In this document: positions 17,006 through 25,312 of the stretch, in pieces
Numbering within the stretch: the stretch's first letter is position 1
How the letters are laid out: each line of letters begins with the position of its first letter
Assembly (NCBI RefSeq): GCF_011393025.1
Contig: NZ_JAAOEO010000005.1
Span: 186,001-250,000 of the forward strand
Length of the DNA stretch: 64,000 bases
From: Neobacillus terrae
Lineage (GTDB): Bacteria; Bacillota; Bacilli; Bacillales; Cytobacillaceae
Direction: 5' to 3'
Program-made: the position numbers and the translations under genes
The notes under the pieces: generated by a model
What the model saw: the letters and a program-made list of their open reading frames with translations, nothing else
What the model was told of the DNA's origin: nothing
The model's database searches: none

Positions 17006-17287
17006 CTATGATAAAAGGTAACAAACAGCAAAGATTATACTGTGATTGATACCTAGCGAGATAATTGTAAGGCCACCAATAATTAGGGATCCTACTTTTC
17101 CGGTACAAAACACATACCCCAATGGAATCCCAATGAAATATCCATACTCAGCCTAACTTCCTGATAACTCCTTTGTTATATAAGGAAGATTAATTACTAT
17201 CGTCACTCCCACTCCAAATTGGACAAAAGCTAAAAATACACCTAATCAAACGATAACTGGCTGTTTAAAAATATATAAATCCTTCAT
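17006..17287 (-). pseudogene. MFS transporter remnant
   Basis: One 94-codon frame with two stops reads MKDLYIFKQPVIV(*)LGVFLAFVQFGVG, VTIVINLPYITKELSGS(*)AEYGYF, IGIPLGYVFCTGKVG and GGLTIISLGINHSIIFAV. These are helices 1-3 of a major-facilitator transporter; the downstream nine helices are missing. The stops replace a probable Trp (TGA) and Tyr (TAG). No transport function can remain. Confidence 0.65.
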
Positions 17288-17344
17288 AACTAAATCATTT
17301 ATGGAAACAATATTATCATTCCAAAACTAAAGTTGGTGATTAAT

Positions 17345-17821
17345 ATGAGGAGACTTAAAAATTTAATTATTTTATTGACCATTCTTCCTTGGCTGTCAGT
17401 TCCCTTTCTTGGCGGAAAGACATTGAAAAAATTTACCCCTGGTGTATTGTTTATTACTCTATACGTGACTGTTGAAGGATGGTTAGCAGAAAAGAAAAAA
17501 TGGTGGTGGTTTTTTCACAAGGCCAAACCCAATGTTCTAGGCGAATTACCATTAATTGTAGGCCCATTTATAGTCGGATCATTTTGGACATTAAAATTTA
17601 CCTATGGCAATTTAAAAAGATATTTTATCACCAACCTCATTATCGATTCATTTTTCACCTATATTTTAGTCGGTATTTTTAAGAGAATGGGATACGCTTC
17701 GCTCGTAAGGTTATCTAAATTTAAGCTTTCCCTTCTGTTCCTTATCAAAGCATTTTCAATGTACGGATTTCAATACAGTTATGATCTTTATAAAACAAAA
17801 AGCAAAAAAGAAGATATGTAA
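17345..17821 (+). CDS. Membrane protein, paralogue of the broken gene at 31.9-32.3 kb
   Basis: A 158-residue protein with about four membrane segments (LIILLTILPWLSVPFLGG, VLFITLYVTVEGWLA, LPLIVGPFIVGSFWTLKF, LSLLFLIKAFSMYGFQYSY). GGTGA lies 5 nt before the ATG at 17345; GTG and TTG starts are possible upstream. The pattern PWLS-x-FLG, WW-x-F and YGVQY/YGFQY is shared with the pseudogene at 31879-32349. The family seems to be of the Bacillus small-membrane-protein type found near CBO0543 proteins; function unknown. Confidence 0.6.
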   Translation: MRRLKNLIILLTILPWLSVPFLGGKTLKKFTPGVLFITLYVTVEGWLAEKKKWWWFFHKAKPNVLGELPLIVGPFIVGSFWTLKFTYGNLKRYFITNLIIDSFFTYILVGIFKRMGYASLVRLSKFKLSLLFLIKAFSMYGFQYSYDLYKTKSKKEDM

Positions 17822-17830
17822 ATTGGGCAA

Positions 17831-17935
17831 AAAAAATCTACCGCCAGACATAGGCAGTAGATTAAATAGGAAGAGGGATGGATAGGGGCATCCACCCTAC
17901 AGTTAGCTATTTACCCACCGGATTTCAAAATAATC
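17831..17935 (+). other. Hairpin-plus-short-peptide element, copy 1
   Basis: An AATCTAC...GTAGATT hairpin (17835-17863) is followed by AGGAAGAGGG and an ATG at 17878 reading MDRGIHPTVSYLPTGF. The copy at 23699-23790 (minus) has the same hairpin arms, a G-rich ribosome site and, allowing one extra A, MERSIDPYVNRLPVSA. Nine of the first twelve positions are identical or similar. The reading frame here runs on into the next gene without a stop, so the peptide end is unclear. Confidence 0.4.
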
Positions 17936-18045
17936 CTCTAAATAGAAATTTTACCAATAAAGTTTTAAAAAACAATGCAATATACAAAAAATTGCCATGT
18001 ATTTCAGCGTTCATGAATCTTTGTATTTCTGCAAGGAGTTTTTAT

Positions 18046-18570
18046 ATGCATATACTCTATAATTTATTATTCTTAGCTGCTGCTATTAAATGGGGCGATT
18101 GGAAAAACTGGCGGACCTACTATCCAACGTGGCTATTTTTTGTAGGTGGTGATTTGTTTAAGAATACTCTCTTACATGATCACATGCTATGGACTTATAA
18201 GGAAACCATATTTGGAACCCAATTTTTATTCGGTCATTTTATCATAAATATAGTGATTATGCTATTCGCATATTCCTCTACAATGCTTATTTATCTAGGT
18301 AATTTTCCAAAACTGCCATATAAACAGGTATTGTGGATATTATTTTGGGTAGTTATTTATAGCAGTATTGAATTTATCAATCGGGATTATTTGCATTTAA
18401 TTGAACATCATTATGGTTGGAATATGTATTGGTCCATCCTCTTTAATATTGTTATGTTTTCTGTTTTAAAACTGCATGTTAAAAGACCAATTGCTGCCTG
18501 GCTAATTTCTATCCTTGCCTTAATTGTTCTTTTAAAATCATTTGATATTCCAATGGAATCATTTAAGTAA
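18046..18570 (+). CDS. CBO0543 family membrane protein
   Basis: A 174-residue protein with five membrane segments and the pattern KWGDWKNWRTYYPT, FVGGDLFKN, FPKLPYKQ and HHYGWNMYWSILFNIVMF, which matches the CBO0543 family of Bacillus/Clostridium membrane proteins. Function unknown. AAGGAG is 7 nt before the ATG at 18046; the frame is open 56 codons further upstream but that part contains the short-peptide element and no good start. Another family member is at 25313-25906. Confidence 0.75.
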   Translation: MHILYNLLFLAAAIKWGDWKNWRTYYPTWLFFVGGDLFKNTLLHDHMLWTYKETIFGTQFLFGHFIINIVIMLFAYSSTMLIYLGNFPKLPYKQVLWILFWVVIYSSIEFINRDYLHLIEHHYGWNMYWSILFNIVMFSVLKLHVKRPIAAWLISILALIVLLKSFDIPMESFK

Positions 18571-18741
18571 TTTAACCTGGAAAAATTATCAAATTGTTCT
18601 TCTTATAATTTTTTTGTCTTCCTACTACCTTATTCATCATGTTCTTCTTAGTGAAATCCATTTGATTGTTCTAATCTTTAGCATAGTAAATTCAATTCAT
18701 ATCAACTAGAAATTAGTAAATAATAGACATGAGGTGATAAT

Positions 18742-19746
18742 GTGGAAGAGAATAAATTAAGACTCACATCTTCCGAAATAGGAACACTTTGGGGAGAATA
18801 TGTGAACGGCACAATGGCAAATGCAGTAAATAAATATATGGTTACCATTATTGAAGACGAACAAATAAAAGCCATTTTTGAGGATGCAATTCATACATTC
18901 GAAAACCAAAAGAAACAAATTATTTCTTTTATAGAGAACGAAGGATTTCCCATTCCAATTGGGTTTAACGATTCAGACCTTTTTAAAGGTAAACAGAGAT
19001 TGTTCACGGATATATTTTGCCTGAATTATTTACATATCATGACCTTACATGGTTTGCTAGGGCACACCACTTCTCTAGCAGTTTCTGTAAGGAAAGACTT
19101 AAGAGAATTTTACGACTCATGCGATAACGATGCGAAAAGAATGTATCATCAAACAATTGAGTTATTGCTTGAAAAAGGAATTTTCCAAAGAGATCCTTTG
19201 TTTTATCCAGCAAAAAACCCTGAATTTATTTCCAGCCAAGATTTCACGGATGGATTTTTCGGTAAGGGAAGAAAATTATCAGCGACAGAAATCATTAGTA
19301 TTTCTTTTAACCTAAAAAAGAGCATTTTAGCTAAAACACTTTCCATTGCTTTCAGTCAAGTCGCTCAAACAAAAGAGGTAAGAAAATTTCTAACTGATTC
19401 TGAAAAAACGGCAGATGCTGAGATAAAAGCATTTGGAAAAATAATGCAAGCTGATAACTTACCCGTTCCGAAATCCTTGGAAACAGAAGTGACAACTTCT
19501 ACGGACTCTCCTTTTTCTGATAAATTAATGCTTTATCATATAGGATTCTTGTTTCAGGCTGCCCAAAACTATCATGGTACTGGTCTAGCGTCAGCCATGC
19601 GAACAGACCTTGTGACTGCTTATGAGGGTACAATTTTAAAAAATCTAATGGTTACAAAAAAATGGTTTAATTTGATGGTACAAAATAAATGGTTTGAACA
19701 ACCACCTCTTGCTCCTAATCGGGAAGAACTTGCAAGAGAAATGTAG
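18742..19746 (+). CDS. DUF3231 family protein, two tandem domains
   Basis: A 334-residue soluble protein. The two halves (about 5-165 and 170-330) both begin with LTSSEIGTLW/LSATEIIS-like helices and contain similar helical blocks, the DUF3231 duplication common in Bacillus; the family is related to four-helix ferritin-like/spore-coat CotF-type folds, though no metal-site residues stand out. Start GTG with GAGGTGA 4 nt upstream. Function unknown; a stress or spore role is only a family-level guess. Confidence 0.75.
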   Translation: MEENKLRLTSSEIGTLWGEYVNGTMANAVNKYMVTIIEDEQIKAIFEDAIHTFENQKKQIISFIENEGFPIPIGFNDSDLFKGKQRLFTDIFCLNYLHIMTLHGLLGHTTSLAVSVRKDLREFYDSCDNDAKRMYHQTIELLLEKGIFQRDPLFYPAKNPEFISSQDFTDGFFGKGRKLSATEIISISFNLKKSILAKTLSIAFSQVAQTKEVRKFLTDSEKTADAEIKAFGKIMQADNLPVPKSLETEVTTSTDSPFSDKLMLYHIGFLFQAAQNYHGTGLASAMRTDLVTAYEGTILKNLMVTKKWFNLMVQNKWFEQPPLAPNREELAREM

Positions 19747-19822
19747 TTAAAAAACAAGATATAGATAAGAAAATCCATTTACAATAATTGTGTGTGTCTT
19801 GCACTAATAAGCATCTTAAAAA

Positions 19823-19854
19823 TCATCCTCTTTCATTGAAAGGGGTGTTTTTTT
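19823..19854 (+). terminator. Intrinsic terminator of the DUF3231 gene
   Basis: CCTCTTTC and GAAAGGGG arms (with G-U pairing) followed by TGTTTTTTT. Confidence 0.65.
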
Positions 19855-20068
19855 AATGAAATAAAATTCCATTATTTTTAACTAATTCGCCTTTATCCGG
19901 TATTGCAGTTCTCAACTATTTCGGCAACTTTTTAAAGGATATGCGAAGCCAGATTGTTCTTATAATTAAAATAAATCTGGGCTAAAAGTTGGATTCTAGT
20001 TTTTAATTTCCTTCAACTGGAATATCTTTTAAATAACAATATGAGAAACGAATAAAAGGAGGAGATTT

Positions 20069-21037
20069 ATGAAAGCTATCACTTATGATAAATATGGATC
20101 GCCTGATGTTCTTAAATTAACTGAGGTGGAAAAACCAGTACCGAAGGAGGATCAAGTACTGGTAAAAGTACATGCATCATCTGTCAATTTTGGTAACCTG
20201 GTCCTTCTAAAAGGTGAACCTTTTTTAGCCCGCTTTGCTTTCGGCCTTTTAAAACCAAAATACTCCATACCCGGAGGTGATATAGCAGGCCTGGTTGAAG
20301 CAGTTGGCAAAAATGTTAAACAGTTTAAACCAGGCGATGAGGTTTTCGGGGACCTTTCCCGCTGTGGCTGGGGTGGTTATGCTGAATATGTATCCGTTCC
20401 CGAACATGCACTAGCTCTAAAACCTTCGAATATTTCATTTGAGGAAGCTGCTGCCGTACCGATGGCGGGCGTAACGGCTTTACAGGGAATGCGGGATAAA
20501 GGAAAAATTCAGCCGGGACAGAAGGTATTAATAAATGGTGCTTCTGGAGGAGTTGGTACCTTTGCTGTACAAATTGCCAAATCATATGGGACTGAGGTTA
20601 CTGCTGTTTGCAGCACTAGAAATTTAGATATAGTAAAATCTTTGGGTGCCGATCATGTCATAGACTATTCCAAGGAAGATTTTCCGAAAAAGGCAGAAAC
20701 TTATGACGTGGTTATTGGTGTAAATGGCCATCATTCGATATCTTCTTATAAGCGTGCATTAAAGCCTAATGGGATATTTGTGCATGTAGGAGGATCAGGT
20801 TCTCAAATGTTCCAGGCGATGACTCTTGGTCCTTGGATTTCACTTACCGAAAAAAAGAAAATGGGTACCTTTTTACAAAGGCAAAACCAAGAAGATCTTA
20901 TATATATGAAAGGACTTCTTGAAGAAGGTAAAGTAAAACCAGTTATCGATCGATGTTATAAGCTAAGTGAGGTACCTGAGGCTTTCAGTTATTTTGAAAA
21001 AGGCCATGCACAGGGAAAAGTCGTTATTATTGTGTAA
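20069..21037 (+). CDS. Quinone-oxidoreductase-like NAD(P)-dependent alcohol dehydrogenase (MDR)
   Basis: A 322-residue zinc-independent medium-chain dehydrogenase. GDIAGLVEAVG and GDEVFGD mark the catalytic domain, and GASGGVGTFAVQIAK (about residue 155) is the NADPH-binding Rossmann motif AxxGxxG. No structural zinc cysteines are present, which fits the quinone oxidoreductase/zeta-crystallin branch. Substrate unknown. GGAGGAG is 4 nt upstream. It is a single-gene unit. Confidence 0.85.
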   Translation: MKAITYDKYGSPDVLKLTEVEKPVPKEDQVLVKVHASSVNFGNLVLLKGEPFLARFAFGLLKPKYSIPGGDIAGLVEAVGKNVKQFKPGDEVFGDLSRCGWGGYAEYVSVPEHALALKPSNISFEEAAAVPMAGVTALQGMRDKGKIQPGQKVLINGASGGVGTFAVQIAKSYGTEVTAVCSTRNLDIVKSLGADHVIDYSKEDFPKKAETYDVVIGVNGHHSISSYKRALKPNGIFVHVGGSGSQMFQAMTLGPWISLTEKKKMGTFLQRQNQEDLIYMKGLLEEGKVKPVIDRCYKLSEVPEAFSYFEKGHAQGKVVIIV

Positions 21038-21047
21038 AAATTTCAGA

Positions 21048-21195
21048 AAAACTTGGCATTCACCAAGCCCTTTTGGCGAAAGCCATAGTTTTGCTTATAA
21101 TGAACAAAACGGCATATACACAAAAAAGGCTATGCTTTTTCTTCGTACGAGGCAAAGCTGACGAAGCTTTCCTTGTGCTGTCCGTCGTGTGTTAA
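21048..21195. repeat. Dispersed palindromic repeat copy
   Basis: CTTGGCATTCACCAAGCCC with its partner TTGGCGAAAGCCATAG, then GCTTATAATGAACAAAACGG and GGCTATGCTTTTTCTTCG. Closely matches the palindrome at 39034-39090 and the copy at 15960-16150. Confidence 0.6.
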
Positions 21196-21215
21196 AATAT
21201 CTTCTGATGAGCTAA

Positions 21216-21246
21216 AGAAAGCACATTTGACTAAATGTGCTTTTTC
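21216..21246. terminator. Bidirectional terminator hairpin
   Basis: AAAGCACATTT, 4-nt loop, AAATGTGCTTTTT between two convergent genes. Confidence 0.75.
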
Positions 21247-21261
21247 GAGTTCGTTCATATG

Positions 21262-21696
21262 CTACTTCACTAACCCGCCTCTTAACTGGGTAACACCAAA
21301 TTCCAAATACCCTTTTAAGCAAGACAACATAAATACCCAGCCTTCTTTATTATCTAACAATTGACTAATCAATTCTTCATCATTATCTTTAAAGCCCTCT
21401 TCTATTACTTCGATAATTGTATTGGAATTGTCCAATTCTTCTAGCGAAATGGTTACAATATTTCCTTCTCCATTTGCACCCCATTCGTAAACAATTTTCT
21501 TATTTTTCTCGATTTCTAAAACTTTTATATCAAGCTGTGCATTGTATTCCTCATATTTAACCGTAATGATTTTACCTTGTTCCCATCTTTCAGAACTTGA
21601 TGAAAACCAAAAGTTTCCGATTTTTTTGGGATCTACAAATGCTTCAAATACTTCATTAGCTGGCTTTAAGATTTTAAACTTAGTAACATTTTTCAT
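21262..21696 (-). CDS. SRPBCC/AHSA1-domain protein
   Basis: A 144-residue START-like fold of the activator-of-Hsp90 homologue 1 (AHSA1) group: KFKILKPANEVFEAFVDPKKIGNFWFS at the N-terminus, a central YEWG, and a C-terminal helix ending GWVFMLSCLKGYLE. Such proteins bind small hydrophobic ligands; the ligand is unknown. It faces a bidirectional terminator at 21216-21246. Ribosome site is weak (GAGAGGAA). Confidence 0.8.
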   Translation of the reverse strand: MKNVTKFKILKPANEVFEAFVDPKKIGNFWFSSSSERWEQGKIITVKYEEYNAQLDIKVLEIEKNKKIVYEWGANGEGNIVTISLEELDNSNTIIEVIEEGFKDNDEELISQLLDNKEGWVFMLSCLKGYLEFGVTQLRGGLVK

Positions 21697-21786
21697 ACGT
21701 ACCGTTCCTCTCTTTTGTAAGAAAATTCAAATTTAAGATTGTTTTTCCATATCCTCCCTCTTACAATTAACTCAGGGAGTGAGAGT

Positions 21787-21969
21787 ATGGAGAGAATTGG
21801 ATTTAAACCTTCTATAATTATTTTGTTCATCTTCGTTGTTTTGGGTTTTTCACTAAGATATTTTGGAATGCCATTCAGAGGACTAGAAAGCCTAGGACAG
21901 CTTTATTCTTTTCTCGTTACTATTATTGGAATACTTATTATTAAACTATCTTTTTTTAGTATTTTATAG
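21787..21969 (+). CDS. Small membrane protein (60 residues)
   Basis: GGGAGTG lies 5 nt before the ATG. Two hydrophobic segments (SIIILFIFVVLGFSLRYFG and YSFLVTIIGILIIKLSFFS). Its last codons overlap the end of the convergent amidohydrolase gene by 14 bp. No family recognised. Confidence 0.5.
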   Translation: MERIGFKPSIIILFIFVVLGFSLRYFGMPFRGLESLGQLYSFLVTIIGILIIKLSFFSIL

Positions 21970-23311
21970 GGTCTTTTGTTTCATTAAAGATTTTCATAAA
22001 ATCCTCTAAATTCCGTTTGTTTTCTTCTTCACTCGGGACATTTTCCAGGATTTCAGATTGAGAATAAACTTTGCCTCCTTTTATAACTAAATCAATATCT
22101 TTTGTATTCCTGATATTCTCTAATGGGTTACTATTTAAAATGACAAGATCCGCAATGGCCCCCTCTTGTATTATACCTAATTCTAACCGGTTAAGTGATT
22201 TGGCAGCGACAGAGGTTGGCGCTCTTATTGCATCCAATTCGCTAAATCCTGCTTCCACAAATAACTCCAATTCCCGGTGGAGAAGCATTCCGGGAAAACT
22301 CCAAATCCCTGCGGGGCTATCGGTTCCGGCTACAACTGTACCACCAAGGTCAAAATATGTCTTGGCAATCGCTTTATTGATTTCAGTTTGAATCCCCTGT
22401 TGCTTTAATGCATCCACATATTGAGATAAATGTTCCCACTGACGGATTAATCCTTTATTTTCAAACGTTTTACTTAATACTATGTTTACCGGTTTCCAGC
22501 AATCATTCAATCTATTCATTTGATCAAATAGAGCCATTGTAGGACAAATAATTACTCCATATTGGATGAGTTGAATGCAAACTTCTTTTATTTTATATAA
22601 ATCTGGCTCACTCCAATTAACTTCTTTCCAGGTTTGTTCATCAGCCTCCATATTCCATTGTGGATACATTGCTTGGATGATTCCGGATGCATGTTCATTC
22701 CACTTTACTCCAATTTCTCCCGCTTCTACGGCATTTACTTTAGTAGAATGGATCAAGTCGCAGCTTACTTCTTTTTGATGTTTTTTTGCTTCCAGTACCA
22801 CTGCTGCCATCACTTCTTTTGAAAGCCAGCCGTATACTTTAATTAAATCTGCGCCTGCTTTCACCTGCCTGATTACTTCTTCACGTGCTGCATTGGGATC
22901 ATCAGTATTAAAATTCCAAGGGCTTGTTTCTCCCCAAAGTCCAGGATGCCCATCAATCACCCTGTCAGCAGAAAAGACTCTGGGGGTAGCAGCGTCACCT
23001 GAAGCTTCTCTTAATTTTTTCAGCTCTAATACATTTCCCCCAGTATTACGAACCGTAGTAACCCCAGATGCTACAAACAATGGAGCAAATCCATCTTTAA
23101 TATGAACATGCATATCGATCAAGCCAGGAATTACCCACTTTCCATTTCCATCAATCATCCGAATCCCTGTTTCGCTTAGATATTGTTCATCATTATTGAA
23201 AATTTTAGATATAAAACCATCTTTTATAAGTATTGATGCAGGAAAAACAAATCCTGAAACAACATCAACCAAGTTTATGTCTTTTAATAAAACATGCTGA
23301 CTATCCGACAT
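21956..23311 (-). CDS. Amidohydrolase family protein (imidazolonepropionase-like)
   Basis: A 451-residue metal-dependent hydrolase. GLIDMHVHIKDG gives the HxH metal site, ADLIKVYGW the lysine that is usually carboxylated, CDLIHST and NEHASGI further histidines, and VVAGTDSPAG the catalytic aspartate. The C-terminal NPLENIRNTKDIDLVIKGGK is the usual beta-sandwich return. Members act on Xaa-Pro dipeptides, ureido or organophosphate compounds; the substrate cannot be told. No signal peptide. Start ATG with GGGAG upstream. Confidence 0.85.
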   Translation of the reverse strand: MSDSQHVLLKDINLVDVVSGFVFPASILIKDGFISKIFNNDEQYLSETGIRMIDGNGKWVIPGLIDMHVHIKDGFAPLFVASGVTTVRNTGGNVLELKKLREASGDAATPRVFSADRVIDGHPGLWGETSPWNFNTDDPNAAREEVIRQVKAGADLIKVYGWLSKEVMAAVVLEAKKHQKEVSCDLIHSTKVNAVEAGEIGVKWNEHASGIIQAMYPQWNMEADEQTWKEVNWSEPDLYKIKEVCIQLIQYGVIICPTMALFDQMNRLNDCWKPVNIVLSKTFENKGLIRQWEHLSQYVDALKQQGIQTEINKAIAKTYFDLGGTVVAGTDSPAGIWSFPGMLLHRELELFVEAGFSELDAIRAPTSVAAKSLNRLELGIIQEGAIADLVILNSNPLENIRNTKDIDLVIKGGKVYSQSEILENVPSEEENKRNLEDFMKIFNETKDPIKY

Positions 23312-23398
23312 GTTAGGAAGACTCCCATTCTAAAAGTAATAGAATATCTATTCTACTAATTCATGGAAAAAACCCATGCCATCTCTCCAAAAAATCAA

Positions 23399-23554
23399 TT
23401 ATTCTGAATGATAACCACTATAATGCTCCTTATTCAACATAACCGCCAGGAATCTCCCATCCTCTTTTGGTCCTTTTATTAATAAAATAATTTCACCTTT
23501 ATTATTTAATACAATAGTAGCTACAGAAACAATATATTTTGGTGCTGTATACAT
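23399..23554 (-). pseudogene. NUDIX hydrolase N-terminal remnant
   Basis: The frame reads MYTAPKYIVSVATIVLNNKGEIILLIKGPK (shown in two pieces here: YIVSVATIVLNNKG and EIILLIKGPK), the typical first strands of a NUDIX protein. The next frame then reads RGWEIPGGYVE before a TAA, which is the start of the Nudix box (GWxxPGG). So a frameshift and a truncation removed the catalytic helix. Ribosome site GAGGAA is intact. Confidence 0.7.
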
Positions 23555-23646
23555 AATTTCCTCATTTAATTAATACCGACATAATTTCTATTTTATAACT
23601 ATTTCAAATTCTCTATTTGGGTTTATTTCCCTACTTTATTGCATAA

Positions 23647-23675
23647 AAGAAAAAGGCCACTGATAATGATGGCCA
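23647..23675 (-). terminator. Intrinsic terminator downstream of the second hairpin-peptide element
   Basis: GGCCA, 10-nt loop, TGGCC followed by TTTTTCTTTT on the minus strand. Confidence 0.75.
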
Positions 23676-23698
23676 GAATAACTATTTATATGATTACT

Positions 23699-23790
23699 TT
23701 AAGCAGAAACGGGTAATCTATTTACATAAGGATCGATCGATCTTTTCCATCACCCCCCCTATTAAATCTACTGTTCTGCGGTAGATTTTT
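23699..23790 (-). other. Hairpin-plus-short-peptide element, copy 2
   Basis: After the sliding-clamp gene, the minus strand has AAATCTAC, loop, GTAGATTT, then a G-rich ribosome site (GGGGGGGTG) and ATG at 23750. One extra A puts the ATG out of frame; dropping it gives MERSIDPYVNRLPVSA and a stop at 23699, similar to MDRGIHPTVSYLPTG in copy 1 (17831-17935). A terminator follows at 23647-23675. Confidence 0.4.
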
Positions 23791-23805
23791 TCATTTGCAA
23801 TTTTA

Positions 23806-24933
23806 TTAAGATCGGACGGGAGAAATAAGATGAAGATAGTTTGAATTACCTATGGGTTCAATGAGCACCGGCCTCATCGAGCCACAGAAACTTAATCTTA
23901 CCTCTTCTTCTTTTATTACTTTTAAGGCATCCATTAAAAAGCTTCCATTAAGGGAAATACTTAAATCGGTTTCCCCCTTAAATGATCTAATATACTGTGT
24001 TTCTTCTATTTTCCCTACTTCTGAAGAGGTAGAAGAAATTCCAATTTTTGTGCCATCCTGAATTTCAATATGAACATTGTTATTTTTCCACTCACTAGCA
24101 AAAAGACTAGCTCTATCTATACCTTCTAATAGCTGTTTGGTATTCATTGTAATGGTTGTTTTTGATTGGTTAGGAATTAAACCTGAAACATTAGGATAAT
24201 TCCCCTCAATTAATCTTGAAAAGAGTGAAACTGTTTTTGAATTAAAAACTATATGTCTTTCCGTTAAGAAAATATTTAGTTCATCAGATTCGTTATCCAT
24301 TAATTTAGTAAGATCATTTAGACTGCTACTAGGAACTATGTAAGAACCGGTTATATTGGACTTTATTGCCAGGTCTCTTAATGCTAAACGATGTGAATTT
24401 GTTGCTGAACATGTAAGACGCTTCTCAGTAAAGGTCATATTGACCCCTGTTAAGGCAGGTCTTGACTCGCTCTTGGAGGCAGCAAATGCTGTTTGTTTAA
24501 TCATATCTATTAATTCATCTCGATGAATTCTGATTATCTTCGCTTCATCGATTGAAGGAAGGCTGGGGTACTCATTAGAATTAAATCCATTCAATTGAGT
24601 AACAATCTCATCTGATTGGATTGTTACTAATTGTTTTTCGCTCACTTTTATATGTATTTTATCAGACAGCTTCCTAACAATTTCACTTAGATACTTAGCA
24701 GATATAACCACACTGCCAGTATGGTAAATTTCTAATATCTTTACTCCATTAATCATCATAGGAATAACTTTTTGAATGACAATATCAGAATTGCTTCCCA
24801 CAAGGATTAAATAATCATTATTTGCAGTTATCTTAATACCTGTCAAAATGGGAAAAGGGGTTTTTGGAGAAACAGCTTTACTGACATCTGAAATTGCTTT
24901 ATAAAAACATTCATGGTTTATCATAAATTCCAT
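23806..24933 (-). CDS. dnaN: DNA polymerase III beta subunit (sliding clamp) paralogue
   Basis: A 375-residue protein with the three-domain DnaN layout: N-terminal INHECFYKAISDVSKAVSPKT-like start, a middle ATNSHRLALRD block typical of DnaN, SRLIEGNYPNV, and a C-terminal MRPVLIEPIG (the usual end has a PMRL-type hydrophobic cleft; here CGSMRPVLIEP then HLISPVRS). The chromosomal dnaN of Bacillus normally lies at the origin next to dnaA and recF; neither is here, so this is probably a second, divergent copy of the kind found in some Bacillus. GGAGTG is 9 nt before the ATG at 24933. It is a lone gene. Confidence 0.85.
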   Translation of the reverse strand: MEFMINHECFYKAISDVSKAVSPKTPFPILTGIKITANNDYLILVGSNSDIVIQKVIPMMINGVKILEIYHTGSVVISAKYLSEIVRKLSDKIHIKVSEKQLVTIQSDEIVTQLNGFNSNEYPSLPSIDEAKIIRIHRDELIDMIKQTAFAASKSESRPALTGVNMTFTEKRLTCSATNSHRLALRDLAIKSNITGSYIVPSSSLNDLTKLMDNESDELNIFLTERHIVFNSKTVSLFSRLIEGNYPNVSGLIPNQSKTTITMNTKQLLEGIDRASLFASEWKNNNVHIEIQDGTKIGISSTSSEVGKIEETQYIRSFKGETDLSISLNGSFLMDALKVIKEEEVRLSFCGSMRPVLIEPIGNSNYLHLISPVRS

Positions 24934-25207
24934 AATAAAGTCCACTCCATTTTTATCGTTAGTGAACCTATTTCGACAAAACTTCTAAAATACCTGTTAT
25001 AAATTTCCTGGGTGGGAATAAGCTACTAATTGCAAAAACCGTTCTCGGTTCAGGATGGTTACGATATATAGAACAATGATAGGGTGTCGCTATTTTCCAT
25101 CCTTTATAAAATGACGGAAATTAACCTGGCATTTAATGTCAGACTGGATCAAACGGCTGTTTATAATCCTTCTGTCCGTTAGTATAGGAAGAAGCTGTGG
25201 GGAGATC

Positions 25208-25291
25208 ATGACACAAACATTCCGAAGATTAATTAAGGAAAAAGGATTTTTTCACAGTGAAAAAGATGATGCCGCAGCACCACCTTCTTGA
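25208..25291 (+). CDS. Possible 27-residue peptide
   Basis: GGGGAG stands 3 nt before an ATG that opens a 27-codon frame: basic start (TQTFRRLIKEKGFFHS), acidic middle (EKDD) and AAAPPS end. A TATAAT at about 25162-25167 could be its -10. No family recognised; the strong ribosome site is the main evidence. Confidence 0.3.
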   Translation: MTQTFRRLIKEKGFFHSEKDDAAAPPS

Positions 25292-25312
25292 TTTTTCCCT
25301 GTTGATTAATCT

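Noticed and set aside
16712..17011. A 99-codon frame and a 60-codon frame in the composite repeat
   Set aside because: Both recur partly at 32.6 kb as repeat sequence; no start signal or protein-like composition.
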